Shown here: in pieces, positions 1 through 7,471 of the stretch | Layout of the letters: each line of letters starts with the position of its first letter | Numbering within the stretch: the stretch's first letter is position 1 | NCBI GenBank assembly: GCA_002816585.1 | Contig: MUCT01000020.1 | Span: 1-59,679, forward strand | Source: SAR202 cluster bacterium Io17-Chloro-G6 | GTDB lineage: Bacteria; Chloroflexota; Dehalococcoidia; UBA3495 | DNA: 59,679 bases | Direction: 5' to 3' | The notes under the pieces: model-generated | What the model saw: only the letters and a program-made list of their open reading frames with translations | Told to the model about the DNA's origin: nothing | The model's database searches: none | Position numbers and translations under genes: made by a program

Positions 1-55
1 CCAGCCGGCCGTTTTTATTTTGGTCCGTCATTAATAATTGATCTGGGGGGATGAC

Positions 56-412
56 ATGATCACCGGCGTTATCGGCGTGACCTTTTGGACCGACGGCTTG
101 GAGCGCATGTTTACCTTCTATAATGACGTGCTCCGCCTGCCGCTCCACTCCCGCCACGAGGACTTCATCGCCTTCGAATTGGGCGAGGTGCGGTTCAACA
201 TCGGCCGTCATCGCGAGGTTACCGGCCAGTCCAAAGACCCATTCCGTTTCATGCCCCACCTGGGCGTGGACGACATACATGCCGAAGCCCGCCGTCTGGC
301 CGAATCCGGGGTGGAGTTCATCCGCGAACCAGAGCAGGAGAGCTGGGGCGGCTGGGTCGCCACCTTCAAAGACCCGGACGGAAACGTGCTGCAGCTACTA
401 CAATTGGTCTAG
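56..412 (+). CDS. VOC (glyoxalase/dioxygenase) superfamily protein
   Basis: The product is a 118-residue single-module vicinal-oxygen-chelate protein. It begins with the typical first strand and helix (ITGVIGVTFWTDG) and ends with the family's closing strand, KDPDGNVLQLLQL. In most metal-dependent members the last motif is DPDGNxxEL and the Glu is a metal ligand. Here that position is Gln, so metal binding may be altered. The ATG at 56 follows a G-run at 45-50. A TTG at 38 in the same frame is an alternative start. The next gene, a hydratase/FAH-type enzyme, begins 43 bases downstream on the same strand, which suggests a small catabolic operon. The substrate cannot be told from the sequence. 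Confidence 0.8.
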   Translation: MITGVIGVTFWTDGLERMFTFYNDVLRLPLHSRHEDFIAFELGEVRFNIGRHREVTGQSKDPFRFMPHLGVDDIHAEARRLAESGVEFIREPEQESWGGWVATFKDPDGNVLQLLQLV

Positions 413-455
413 GTTGACCAGCTTTCAAGTTATTCAATCCCCAGGGAGGACTGGC

Positions 456-1250
456 ATGGCCGATGAAGACAGGGTCCAACAGGCGGCGCAATTCTTGCAT
501 GAGGCCCACAATGCGCGGGCCGCGTATCAGCCTATACCCGAATCCTTCGCGCCTCGGGACATCGACGAGGCCTACGACATGCAGGAGGCGTTCCACCAGT
601 TGCTGACTCCGGAACGCGGGGCAATAGCCGGTTACAAGATTGCCTTGACCACGCCCGTAATGCAGCAGATGGTGGGCTTCGGCCACCCCTGTTCCGGCGC
701 CGTCTTCGCCGGCGGGGTCCACCACTCGCCGGTCATGATCAAAGGCTCGGACTACGTGCATCTGGGCGCCGAATGCGAGATCGCGGTGCTGCTATCGCGT
801 GATCTGCCCGCCGGCTCAGCTCCCTACGACCGGGAGAGCGTTGCCGGCGCCGTGGCCGCGCTGATGCCGGCCTTCGAGTTGGTGGACGACCGTGGCGCCG
901 ACTATTCGGACCTGTTCTTCCTGGGTGTGGCTGCTGACAACGCCTGGAACGCCGGCATTGTGCTGGGCGAGCCGGTGACCGGCTGGCAGGGCATCGACCT
1001 GATCGCGGCCTCTGGGGCCATGACAATCAACGGCCAACCGGCGGGCGAAGGCAAGGGAGGCGATGTTCTGGGCCACCCTCTGGAAGCCCTGGCTTGGCTG
1101 GCCAACACCCTGGCCCAACGGGGCAAAAGCCTCAAAAAAGACATGATCGTCATGACCGGAAGCATAGTCAGCACCAAGTTCCTGAACCAGGGCGATGAAG
1201 TCCATTTCGGAATTGACACCCTGGGTGAGGTTCGGCTGACGGTGGGGTGA
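456..1250 (+). CDS. 2-keto-4-pentenoate hydratase / fumarylacetoacetate hydrolase family protein
   Basis: The product has 264 residues and resembles 2-oxopent-4-enoate hydratase (MhpD/COG3971 type), an enzyme of aromatic meta-cleavage pathways. Supporting features are YKIALT near residue 70, the metal-binding segment GAECEIAVLL near residue 105, and GDVLGHPLEALAWLANTLA followed by a MIVMTGSIV strand toward the C-terminus, all typical of the FAH fold. The ATG at 456 is preceded by a strong Shine-Dalgarno, AGGGAGGA at 443-450, so the longer open frame upstream is not used. It follows the VOC gene closely and is convergent with queA, which ends 8 bases away. The exact substrate is unknown. Confidence 0.85.
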   Translation: MADEDRVQQAAQFLHEAHNARAAYQPIPESFAPRDIDEAYDMQEAFHQLLTPERGAIAGYKIALTTPVMQQMVGFGHPCSGAVFAGGVHHSPVMIKGSDYVHLGAECEIAVLLSRDLPAGSAPYDRESVAGAVAALMPAFELVDDRGADYSDLFFLGVAADNAWNAGIVLGEPVTGWQGIDLIAASGAMTINGQPAGEGKGGDVLGHPLEALAWLANTLAQRGKSLKKDMIVMTGSIVSTKFLNQGDEVHFGIDTLGEVRLTVG

Positions 1251-1257
1251 GGCTGGG

Positions 1258-2388
1258 TCACAGAATCAGCATTGCATCTCCAAAGCTATAAAACCGGTAC
1301 TTCTGCTCAATGGCCTCCCCGTAAGCCCTCAACACCGCCGCTCGTCCTGAGCCCGGCGATGGACCACCTGTGGTTTGACCGTGCTCAACAAAGGCCGACA
1401 CCAGCATCAGTAGGGTGGAGCGGGGGAGGTGGAAGTTGGTGACCATGGCGTCCACCAGGCGAAAGTGGTGGCCTGGAAGAATAAAGAGGCTGGCTTCGCC
1501 TTCGGTGGGTGAGATGGCGGTCTGACCCTTTTTTTCGATGTCGATTGCCGCTTGCTCCAGCACCCGGACCGATGTTGTGCCGACTGCGATGATGCGCCGT
1601 CCGCCGGACCGGGCCCGATTCAGTGTCTCGGCGGCCTGGCTGTCTATCTGATAGCGCTCAGTGTGAATCTTATGGTCGGCGGGGTCCTCCTCGTCCACCG
1701 GTTTGAAGGTGTCCAAGCCGATGTGGAGGGTCACGAACACCGTCTCGACGCCCAGTCCGCGGACGCTCATCAGCAGTTCACCGGTGAAGTGGAGGCCGGC
1801 GGTGGGGGCCGCGACGCTGCCCGGCTGGCGGGAGTAAACCGTTTGGTATCGTTCCGAGTCGGCCAGTTGCTCTTTGATATAGGGAGGAAGAGGAGTCTGT
1901 CCAAAGCGCTCAATCCCTTCTTCGCTGGAAAGCTTGACCGTTTTTAGACCGTCTTCGTGAGAGGCAATGATCTCGACCTGAAATCCCCCCAACCCCACTT
2001 TACGAAAGGGGGGCTTAGACCTCCCACTTTCGTAAAGGGGGACCGAGGGGGATTTCTCGATGTCCACCACCACCCCAGGTCGCAGCCTGCGCCCCGGTCT
2101 GGCCATGGCCTGCCAGGTGCCCTCGGGGTTCCTTCGCAGCAGCAGGAATTCAACCTTGCTGCCCGTGTCGGCCCGGCGACCGTATAGGCGGGCGGGGATT
2201 ACCCGGCTCTGGTTGAAGACCATCACGTCGCCGGGGCGGAGGTAGTCCAGGATATCCTTGAAATTCCGGTGTTCCAAGGCTCCGGTGTCCCGGTGCAAGA
2301 CCAATAGGCGGGAGGAATCCCGGGGCTCAATGGGAGACTGAGCGATCAGCTCTGAAGGCAGGTGGTAGTCGAAATCGCTGGTGCGCAT
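1258..2388 (-). CDS. queA: S-adenosylmethionine:tRNA ribosyltransferase-isomerase (QueA)
   Basis: QueA transfers the ribosyl part of SAM to 7-aminomethyl-7-deazaguanine in tRNA, making epoxyqueuosine. Family motifs are clear: FDYHLPSELIAQ at the N-terminus, AAPTAGLHF near residue 193, HIGLDTFKPV near 222, NFHLPRSTLLMLVSAF near 318 and YRFYSFGDAMLI at the end. At 376 residues it is longer than the usual 340-356. The excess is two extra stretches. Residues about 111-137 are encoded by a copy of the palindromic repeat found in nearby gene gaps. Residues about 335-349 are encoded by a second palindromic repeat type. Both keep the frame and lie between conserved blocks, so the enzyme is probably functional. 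No strong Shine-Dalgarno precedes the ATG. Confidence 0.93.
   Translation of the reverse strand: MRTSDFDYHLPSELIAQSPIEPRDSSRLLVLHRDTGALEHRNFKDILDYLRPGDVMVFNQSRVIPARLYGRRADTGSKVEFLLLRRNPEGTWQAMARPGRRLRPGVVVDIEKSPSVPLYESGRSKPPFRKVGLGGFQVEIIASHEDGLKTVKLSSEEGIERFGQTPLPPYIKEQLADSERYQTVYSRQPGSVAAPTAGLHFTGELLMSVRGLGVETVFVTLHIGLDTFKPVDEEDPADHKIHTERYQIDSQAAETLNRARSGGRRIIAVGTTSVRVLEQAAIDIEKKGQTAISPTEGEASLFILPGHHFRLVDAMVTNFHLPRSTLLMLVSAFVEHGQTTGGPSPGSGRAAVLRAYGEAIEQKYRFYSFGDAMLIL
1341..1391. repeat. degenerate palindromic repeat (family B) inside queA
   Basis: The + strand begins CTCGTCCTGAGCC at 1341 and later reads GTGGTTTGACCGTGCTCA, a decayed inverted repeat. It matches the family B element at 29325-29398, which contains CTCATCCTGAGCCTGTCGAA. 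In QueA it encodes residues about 335-349, an extra segment between the conserved TLLMLVSAF and the YGEAI helix that other QueA proteins lack. The frame is preserved. Confidence 0.55.
1979..2056. repeat. palindromic repeat (family A) inserted in frame in queA
   Basis: The segment starts AAATCCCCCC and ends GAGGGGGATTTC, with internal TTTACGAAAGGGGGG and TTTCGTAAAGGGGGACC blocks. It is the same element as those in gene gaps at 5679-5781, 6303-6380 and 7356-7433. Read on the minus strand it encodes KSPSVPLYESGRSKPPF followed by RKVGLGGF within QueA. The insertion lies between strand VVVDI and strand VEIIAS, a surface-loop position, and adds about 25 codons without breaking the frame. Confidence 0.85.
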
Positions 2389-2400
2389 GAGGGCGAGCTT

Positions 2401-2475
2401 TCAGATATCAGCTGTCAGCCACTGGGATAACTTTCCCCTGACTGCTAACTGCTGACTGCTGTAAGCTGTTAGCTC
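2401..2475. repeat. short AGCTG-type dispersed repeat (family D)
   Basis: The gap between folD and queA holds reiterated AGCTGTCAGC, GCTAACTGCTGACTGCTG and AGCTGTTAGC words. Similar words recur at 6431-6466, 22159-22175 and 22978-23095. They look like a low-complexity dispersed repeat that occupies gene gaps, and here they run to the stop region of folD. No function can be assigned. Confidence 0.5.
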
Positions 2476-3365
2476 TCCCTCCCGTGGACGCTGATGCGGG
2501 TGGCGGTGAGGGTGTTCACGAGCAGCATGGCAACGGTCATGGGTCCCACGCCGCCGGGCACCGGTGTGATGGCCATGGCTTTCTCCAAGACTGCCTCGAA
2601 GTCCACGTCTCCCACCAGCCGGTACCCTCGTTTTCGCGAGGCATCGTCAACCCGGTTGATGCCGACGTCGATCACGACCGCCCCTTCCTTGACCATGTCG
2701 GCCGTAATTGCGTTGGGTCGTCCTATGGCGGCCACTAAGATGTCCGCCTGACGGGTGATGCCGGCCAGATTCCTGGTGCGGGTATGGCAGACCGTAACCG
2801 TGGCGTTGGCGCCGTCGGCCCGTTGCATCAGCAGCAGTGCCATCGGCTTGCCCACAATGTCGCTGCGGCCGCAGACCACGACGTTGGCCCCGGCTGGGTC
2901 GTGGCCGTTGCGCAAAAGCAGTTGCTGGATCCCGGCGGGAGTGCCGGGCACGAAATCGGGCCGGCCCTGAACCAACTTGCCAACATTGAATGGGTGTAGG
3001 CCGTCCACGTCCTTGGCCGGATCCAGCGACTCGATAATCAGGCGTGCGTCGACTTGGGCCGGCATGGGCAGTTGGACTAGGATCCCATGGAAACGTTGGT
3101 CGTTGTTCAGTTTTTGAACGCAACCTAGGACCTGCTCGTTGGTCGAGTCAGCGGGCAGCTCGAATGTGTCGCTCACCATGCCCACTTCATCACAGGCCCG
3201 GCGTTTGTTGCGCACGTAGACCGCCGAGGATGGGTCGCTGCCTACCAGCACTGCCGCCAGGCCAGCGGTGACGCCGTGCTTTTGCTGCATCTCGGCCACG
3301 CCGGTTGCGACTTCCCCTCGGATCTCTTTTGCCAGGGTCTGACCGTCCAGTATCTTTGCCGTCAA
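2469..3365 (-). CDS. folD: bifunctional methylenetetrahydrofolate dehydrogenase/cyclohydrolase (FolD)
   Basis: FolD interconverts 5,10-methylene-THF, 5,10-methenyl-THF and 10-formyl-THF in one-carbon metabolism, using NADP. The 298-residue product has the N-terminal catalytic domain with YVRNKRRACDEVG (catalytic Lys near residue 53), GILVQLPMP and the signature DVDGLHPFNVGKL. These are followed by the Rossmann segment VVVCGRSDIVGKP and the C-terminal TPVPGGVGPMTVAMLL. The start is TTG at 3365, supported by a GAGGT Shine-Dalgarno a few bases upstream. It lies upstream of queA on the same strand, with about 80 bases of repeat-rich sequence between them. Confidence 0.95.
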   Translation of the reverse strand: MTAKILDGQTLAKEIRGEVATGVAEMQQKHGVTAGLAAVLVGSDPSSAVYVRNKRRACDEVGMVSDTFELPADSTNEQVLGCVQKLNNDQRFHGILVQLPMPAQVDARLIIESLDPAKDVDGLHPFNVGKLVQGRPDFVPGTPAGIQQLLLRNGHDPAGANVVVCGRSDIVGKPMALLLMQRADGANATVTVCHTRTRNLAGITRQADILVAAIGRPNAITADMVKEGAVVIDVGINRVDDASRKRGYRLVGDVDFEAVLEKAMAITPVPGGVGPMTVAMLLVNTLTATRISVHGRES

Positions 3366-3436
3366 TCGGACCTCAGATTGGGCTCGATATTAATACAAAC
3401 CAATTTTAGCATGCCAAGACCCCTCAGCCTCTTGGA

Positions 3437-3466
3437 TTGATTGGGTGAAGAGCGGCAATCTATACT
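3437..3466 (+). promoter_or_regulatory. sigma70-type promoter for the 3541 gene
   Basis: TTGATT at 3437-3442 and TATACT at 3461-3466 are separated by 18 bases. They sit about 75 bases upstream of the cobalamin-binding-like gene. The fit to consensus is good but there is no transcript evidence. Confidence 0.5.
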
Positions 3467-3540
3467 TGGAGGAGGCCCGGGAATGAAAATCCCGGTCCCA
3501 ACTATGCCGGACCCAAAGATGATCGAAACAGGGGCGGTTT

Positions 3541-4470
3541 ATGCGCATTTGCTCTCTGTTGCCAAGCGCCACTGAGATCGTATATGCCCTGGGACTGGGA
3601 GACCGGTTGGTGGGAGTCTCCCATGCCTGCGATTACCCGAACGACGCCACCACCAAGCCGGTGGTCAGCCGGAGTGTGCGGCAGATCACCCACCTGCCCA
3701 GCGAGGAGATAGACGGCATCGTGCAGCAGGCGCGGGCCAACAGCAACCCGCTTTACTGGATCGACGGCGACCTGCTGCGCGAATTGAAGCCTGACCTGAT
3801 AATTACCCAGGAACTGTGCGAGGTCTGCGCCATCTCCAGCGGGTCGGTTTTCGAAACCGCCGCCAAGGTGCTGGACTACCAGCCAGAGATACTGACCATC
3901 CGCCCCAATCGTGTGGCCGACATTCTCCAAAATATACGTAACATCGCATCTGCAGCGGGAGTGGCCCAGCGTGGCCAGGAACTATCGGAGTCGCTGCAAC
4001 ACCGGATCCAGGCAGTGGTGAACGGCGTGGCAAGCTTATCAAATAGTGCGTCACGGCCTAGGGTGTTGTGTCTCGACTGGCTGGACCCGCTGCGGAACAC
4101 GGGGCAGTGGGTGCCTGAGTTGGTTGAACTGGCCGGCGGAAAAGAGGGCCTGGCGGTAGCGGGCGGCCCATCGCGGGAACTGGCGTGGAGCGAGATTGTC
4201 GACTACGCCCCCGAGTACTTGATGGTGATGCCCTGTGCCTTTGATCCAGAACGAGTGCGGTTGGAGACCGCAACGAAACTGACCACGTTGGAAGGTTGGA
4301 ACGACCTTCCGGCGGTGCGGATGGACCAGGTGATTCTCTTTGACGGGCGGATTCCCACCCGCCATGGTCCGAGGGTGGTGGACGTGCTGGAAGGACTTGC
4401 GAAAGCGATGCACCCTCAGCATTTCGCGGGCATCCCAAGTAATGAAGTGTTAGTGAAAAACCAGCCATAG
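3541..4470 (+). CDS. cobalamin-binding / periplasmic-binding-protein-fold protein (BtuF-like)
   Basis: The product is a 309-residue protein of the BtuF/FepB substrate-binding fold. The opening RICSLLPSATEIVYALGLGDRLVGVSHACDYP is the hallmark of the cytoplasmic 'cobalamin-binding protein' subgroup. Two lobes are linked by a long helix (residues about 125-160), and the second lobe starts at RVLCLDWLDPLRNTGQWVPELVELAG. There is no signal peptide or lipobox and no ABC permease or ATPase gene nearby. It may therefore act in the cytosol or be exported by another route. A B12-related role would fit the B12-dependent mutase at 32-36 kb, but the ligand is inferred from family only. Confidence 0.8.
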   Translation: MRICSLLPSATEIVYALGLGDRLVGVSHACDYPNDATTKPVVSRSVRQITHLPSEEIDGIVQQARANSNPLYWIDGDLLRELKPDLIITQELCEVCAISSGSVFETAAKVLDYQPEILTIRPNRVADILQNIRNIASAAGVAQRGQELSESLQHRIQAVVNGVASLSNSASRPRVLCLDWLDPLRNTGQWVPELVELAGGKEGLAVAGGPSRELAWSEIVDYAPEYLMVMPCAFDPERVRLETATKLTTLEGWNDLPAVRMDQVILFDGRIPTRHGPRVVDVLEGLAKAMHPQHFAGIPSNEVLVKNQP

Positions 4471-4658
4471 CCCGAGATACTGGACCCGCCATGGGTTTAA
4501 ACCGTCCTTCTGGATAAAATGGACTCTGGAGCGGCGTAAAACCCGTTTTGCGTCACGAATCGTAATACCACGCATAAGATCCGGTAGCTCAGCCGGCTTG
4601 GCCTATTTGGACTCAAGAAATCCCAAGACGCCAACCGACCCGTGGGGCTTCATCAGAA

Positions 4659-5570
4659 ATGTTTCAACCCATCAGCAAAATGATCAACATTCACGACGGC
4701 AACATAATCCGCAGCCTGGTGCTTCCGGTGGCGGTTGCAACGGTGGCGTTGGCGACGGCGGTCGTTGGAGCATTAATCATCGGCGGCGACGGCGGGATCG
4801 ACGGCGTGAACGGGTTCGTTGAATCCCTGTCAGGCGGTACGAGCCGCGAGATAGACAGCTGGAGTCTTTTGGCCCCCCTTGGGTTCGCATTCGCGCTAGG
4901 CATGGTGTCGGCGGTTAACCCATGTGGGTTCGCGATGCTGCCTGCATACTTGGGCTTGTATCTGGGAGACGCCGAGAAAGAAACTGAACATGTCAGCTCG
5001 TTCAACCAGTTGCGCCAAGCCTTAGTTGTGGGCGGCACCGTGACCGCTGGGTTTGTGGTTCTGTTTGGATTGGCCGGCTTCGTCGTCAGCTTGGGTGCAG
5101 GCACATTCGTCAGCAACGTTTTACCCTTGCTCGGATTGGCTATCGGCGTCGTTCTAGCCGTCTTGGGTTCCTGGATGGTGGGCGGGGGTAAGCTCTACAC
5201 AGGGATCGCCGCCCGAGCCGCCAATAACATGGGCAACCCCGGAACGGTCAGCCTTAAGGGTTACTTTATCTTCGGCATTAGTTACGCCACCGCATCATTG
5301 AGCTGTACCATCGGATTATTCCTCGCGTTGGTGGGGACCAGCTTGTCGTTGTCCAGTATCGGCACTTCTCTGGGACAGTTCTTCCTCTACGCATTGGGAA
5401 TGGGTGCGGTGATCACGGCATTGACCTTGGGGATGGCATTCTTCAAGACCGCAATGGTCGGCGCTCTGCGCAAAGCGATGCCCTACGTGCAACCAGTGGG
5501 CTCTTGGCTGATGGTCATCGCCGGGATGTATATAGTTTTTTACTGGCTCACCATCGGCGAAGCGCTTTAG
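4659..5570 (+). CDS. ccdA: CcdA/DsbD-type transmembrane thiol-disulfide carrier
   Basis: The product is a membrane protein of the cytochrome c biogenesis CcdA family. It moves reducing equivalents from cytoplasmic thioredoxin across the membrane to extracytoplasmic thiols. Of 303 residues, the first about 65 hold an extra hydrophobic segment (residues about 20-42) and a linker. The core of six helices follows. The redox cysteines are visible in VNPCGFAMLPAYLGLYLGD and ASLSCTIGLFLALVG, one in each half, as expected. The ATG at 4659 has no strong ribosome-binding site, and a Met at 4680 is an alternative. No cytochrome c or thioredoxin partner lies beside it. It could reduce extracytoplasmic redox proteins such as the CxxC/UxxC DUF3179 protein at 30.4 kb, but that link is speculative. 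Confidence 0.88.
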   Translation: MFQPISKMINIHDGNIIRSLVLPVAVATVALATAVVGALIIGGDGGIDGVNGFVESLSGGTSREIDSWSLLAPLGFAFALGMVSAVNPCGFAMLPAYLGLYLGDAEKETEHVSSFNQLRQALVVGGTVTAGFVVLFGLAGFVVSLGAGTFVSNVLPLLGLAIGVVLAVLGSWMVGGGKLYTGIAARAANNMGNPGTVSLKGYFIFGISYATASLSCTIGLFLALVGTSLSLSSIGTSLGQFFLYALGMGAVITALTLGMAFFKTAMVGALRKAMPYVQPVGSWLMVIAGMYIVFYWLTIGEAL

Positions 5571-5678
5571 TATGACGATGGGGCTACCCAACCATCATCG
5601 AACGTTCACCGTACGGAGATGACTGGGTGGAGGCAGCCCTAAGCAACTAGGGTGTGGATCATCATTTCCTAGTAACAG

Positions 5679-5781
5679 AAATCCCCCTAAATCCCCCTTT
5701 GCAAAGGGGGCTTGAGCCGCCCCTTTACGAAAAGGGGACTTGAACTTCCCTCTTTCGTAAAGGGGGACCGAGGGGGATTTC
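5679..5781. repeat. palindromic repeat (family A), long copy
   Basis: The copy is bounded by AAATCCCCCTAAATCCCCC and GACCGAGGGGGATTTCC. It shares its core with the copies in queA and at 6303 and 7356, but carries one additional internal CCCCTTT/AAAGGGG unit, making it about 25 bp longer. It occupies the gap between ccdA and the GlcG-like gene. It could form stacked hairpins in RNA and may act as a terminator or simply persist as a selfish element. Confidence 0.85.
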
Positions 5782-5857
5782 CGCTGACCGCTTTCCTTGC
5801 CAGGCACCTACCCCCCGGTTAGAATGGCGCATACCATTCTGCAGGGGGATTTTTCTT

Positions 5858-6277
5858 ATGTATGACAAGACTATGTTGGGTTTGGGCCAGGCACAAGATG
5901 CGATAGCCGCCATCTTGGCCGAGGCCAACAAGGAACCAGACCGGCCCCTGGCAATCTCAATCGTTGACGACACGGGCACCATCATCAGTTACGCACGGAT
6001 GGACCGCTGCCGCGAGGTCCCCAAACGGATGGCCACCCGCAAGGCCTACACCTGCGCACTGTCCGGGCAAGACTCCAAGGACTATGCCGAGCGCATGGCC
6101 AGTCAGGGCCGCACCGTGGCCGAGATGGGAGACCCCATGCTGGCCGCCGTTCAAGGCGGGGTGGTCATCCTCCATCCCGAGAGCGGTTCCATCATGGGCG
6201 GAATTGGCGTGAGTGGACTGGCGGCCCAAGAAGACGAGGACCTGGCGAAGATCGGGTTGAAGGCAATGAAGCTTTAA
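5858..6277 (+). CDS. GlcG/HbpS family (DUF336) heme-binding-like protein
   Basis: The product is a 139-residue single-domain protein of the GlcG/HbpS/PduO-C fold. Typical features are AISIVDDTGTIISYARMD near residues 33-50, followed by RKAYTCALSG and the C-terminal PMLAAVQGGVVIL and GGIGVSGLAAQEDEDLAKIGL. In other bacteria such domains bind heme or cobalamin, or accompany glycolate and diol catabolism. No such partner is adjacent. The ATG at 5858 is preceded by a G-rich Shine-Dalgarno-like stretch. Palindromic repeats isolate it on both sides, so it is probably transcribed alone. Confidence 0.85.
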   Translation: MYDKTMLGLGQAQDAIAAILAEANKEPDRPLAISIVDDTGTIISYARMDRCREVPKRMATRKAYTCALSGQDSKDYAERMASQGRTVAEMGDPMLAAVQGGVVILHPESGSIMGGIGVSGLAAQEDEDLAKIGLKAMKL

Positions 6278-6302
6278 AGGCTGTCGGCAGTCAGCCGGAG
6301 CG

Positions 6303-6380
6303 GAAATCCCCCTAAATGTCCCTTTACCAAAGGGGGACTTGATCTTCCGGCTTTCGTAAAGGGGGACCGAGGGGGATTTA
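6303..6380. repeat. palindromic repeat (family A)
   Basis: The copy starts GGAAATCCCCCTAAATGTCCC and ends TAAAGGGGGACCGAGGGGGATTT. It has the same order of blocks as the copy in queA and lies 26 bases after the stop of the GlcG-like gene. Confidence 0.85.
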
Positions 6381-6430
6381 AGCGCCCTCTACCAACCTGC
6401 TTCAAACTTCGAAATACCCCCGGCGCCGGC

Positions 6431-6466
6431 AGTGAAGCCACAAGCTGCTAGCTGAAAGCTGCGATC
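6431..6466. repeat. AGCTG-type dispersed repeat (family D)
   Basis: The words CACAAGCTGCTAGCTGAAAGCTGCG repeat the AGCTG/CAGCT pattern seen at 2401-2475 and 22978-23095. The stretch ends just before the Shine-Dalgarno of the deacetylase gene. Confidence 0.4.
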
Positions 6467-6479
6467 CGAAGGAGAGCAT

Positions 6480-7349
6480 ATGTCCAATCCGAGAGCTGAT
6501 TTCTCACCTATATTCGACCGCAAGCCTTTGAGGCTGCCCGACGGCGCGCGAGTGGCGGTGTGGCCGGTAATCAATGTGGAGGAATGGGACATCAACGAGC
6601 CCATGGCGCGGACGGTGCTGCCCACGCCACAAGGGGTGTCGGTCATACCGGACATACCCAATTTCGGGTGGTTCGATTACGGACTCCGTGTTGGCTTCTG
6701 GCGTATGAAACAAGTTCTGGACAACTACGGCATCCGTGCAACGGTGAGCCTAAACGCCTCTGTGTGTCTCAGCTACCCGCAACTGGTGCAGGAGAGTCTT
6801 AAATCCGGATGGGAGATGCTGGCCCACAGCTACATTCAGCGGGTAATCAACAAGGAACCCGACGAACGGGCTGCCATCCAGAAGACCATCAGCACCATCA
6901 GGGAGTTCACCGGCACCGCTCCTCGGGGTTGGATGGGCCCTGGGTTGGCCGAGACCTTCGACACTCCGGACATCTTGGCCGAAGAGGGGATCGAATACAT
7001 AGCCGACTGGTGCAACGACGACCAACCCTACCCCATGAAAGTGAAGTCGGGCAGCTTGGTCGCTCTCCCCTACACGGTGGAGCTCAACGACATACCCGTC
7101 TACCTGGTGCAGAACCACCGGTCTCCGGAGTTATTTGAGCGGGCCAAGGACCACTTCGACACTCTCTACCGCGAGGGAGCCGACAGCGCCAGGATCATGT
7201 GCGTGTCCACCCACCCCTATATCACCGGCGCGGCCCACCGCATCAAGTATTACGACAAGATCTTCGAGTACATACGCCAGCACGATGACGTGGTGTTCAT
7301 GACCGGATGCGAGATCCTGGACTGGTATAACGGAGAGACGAAATCCTAA
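6480..7349 (+). CDS. polysaccharide deacetylase family protein (PuuE-like)
   Basis: The product is a 289-residue NodB-fold metal hydrolase of the branch that includes allantoinase PuuE and other amide hydrolases. Visible elements are RVAVWPVINVEEWD (first strand with acidic residues near 31-37), YGIRATVSLNASVC, the helix after WEMLAHSYIQR with the expected metal-site His, and RGWMGPGLAETFDTPDILAEEGIEY. There is no signal peptide, so a cytosolic small-molecule amidohydrolase is more likely than a cell-wall deacetylase. The start is firm because AAGGAG lies 5 bases before the ATG. Family A repeats lie on both sides. Confidence 0.87.
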   Translation: MSNPRADFSPIFDRKPLRLPDGARVAVWPVINVEEWDINEPMARTVLPTPQGVSVIPDIPNFGWFDYGLRVGFWRMKQVLDNYGIRATVSLNASVCLSYPQLVQESLKSGWEMLAHSYIQRVINKEPDERAAIQKTISTIREFTGTAPRGWMGPGLAETFDTPDILAEEGIEYIADWCNDDQPYPMKVKSGSLVALPYTVELNDIPVYLVQNHRSPELFERAKDHFDTLYREGADSARIMCVSTHPYITGAAHRIKYYDKIFEYIRQHDDVVFMTGCEILDWYNGETKS

Positions 7350-7355
7350 ACACCC

Positions 7356-7433
7356 CTAAATCCCCCTCAGTCCCCCTTTACGAAAGGGGGAGGTTCAAGT
7401 CCCCCTTTGCAAAGGGGGATTTAGGGGGATTTC
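7356..7433. repeat. palindromic repeat (family A), inverted copy
   Basis: This copy is in the opposite orientation to the others. It begins TAAATCCCCCTCAGTCCCCC and ends AGGGGGATTTAGGGGGATTT. Its reverse complement has the same block order as the copies at 5679 and 6303. It starts directly after the stop codon of the deacetylase gene. Confidence 0.85.
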
Positions 7434-7471
7434 CGCCCCCACCAACAACCAAATCGCGGAGAGAGAACCAA

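Noticed and set aside
3366..3540. Cobalamin riboswitch before the BtuF-like gene
   Set aside because: No B12-box architecture or long structured leader is present. The only GCCACTG word is inside the coding region.
4580..4600. tRNA-like word GGTAGCTCAGCCGG upstream of ccdA
   Set aside because: No acceptor stem, anticodon stem or T arm can be formed around it.
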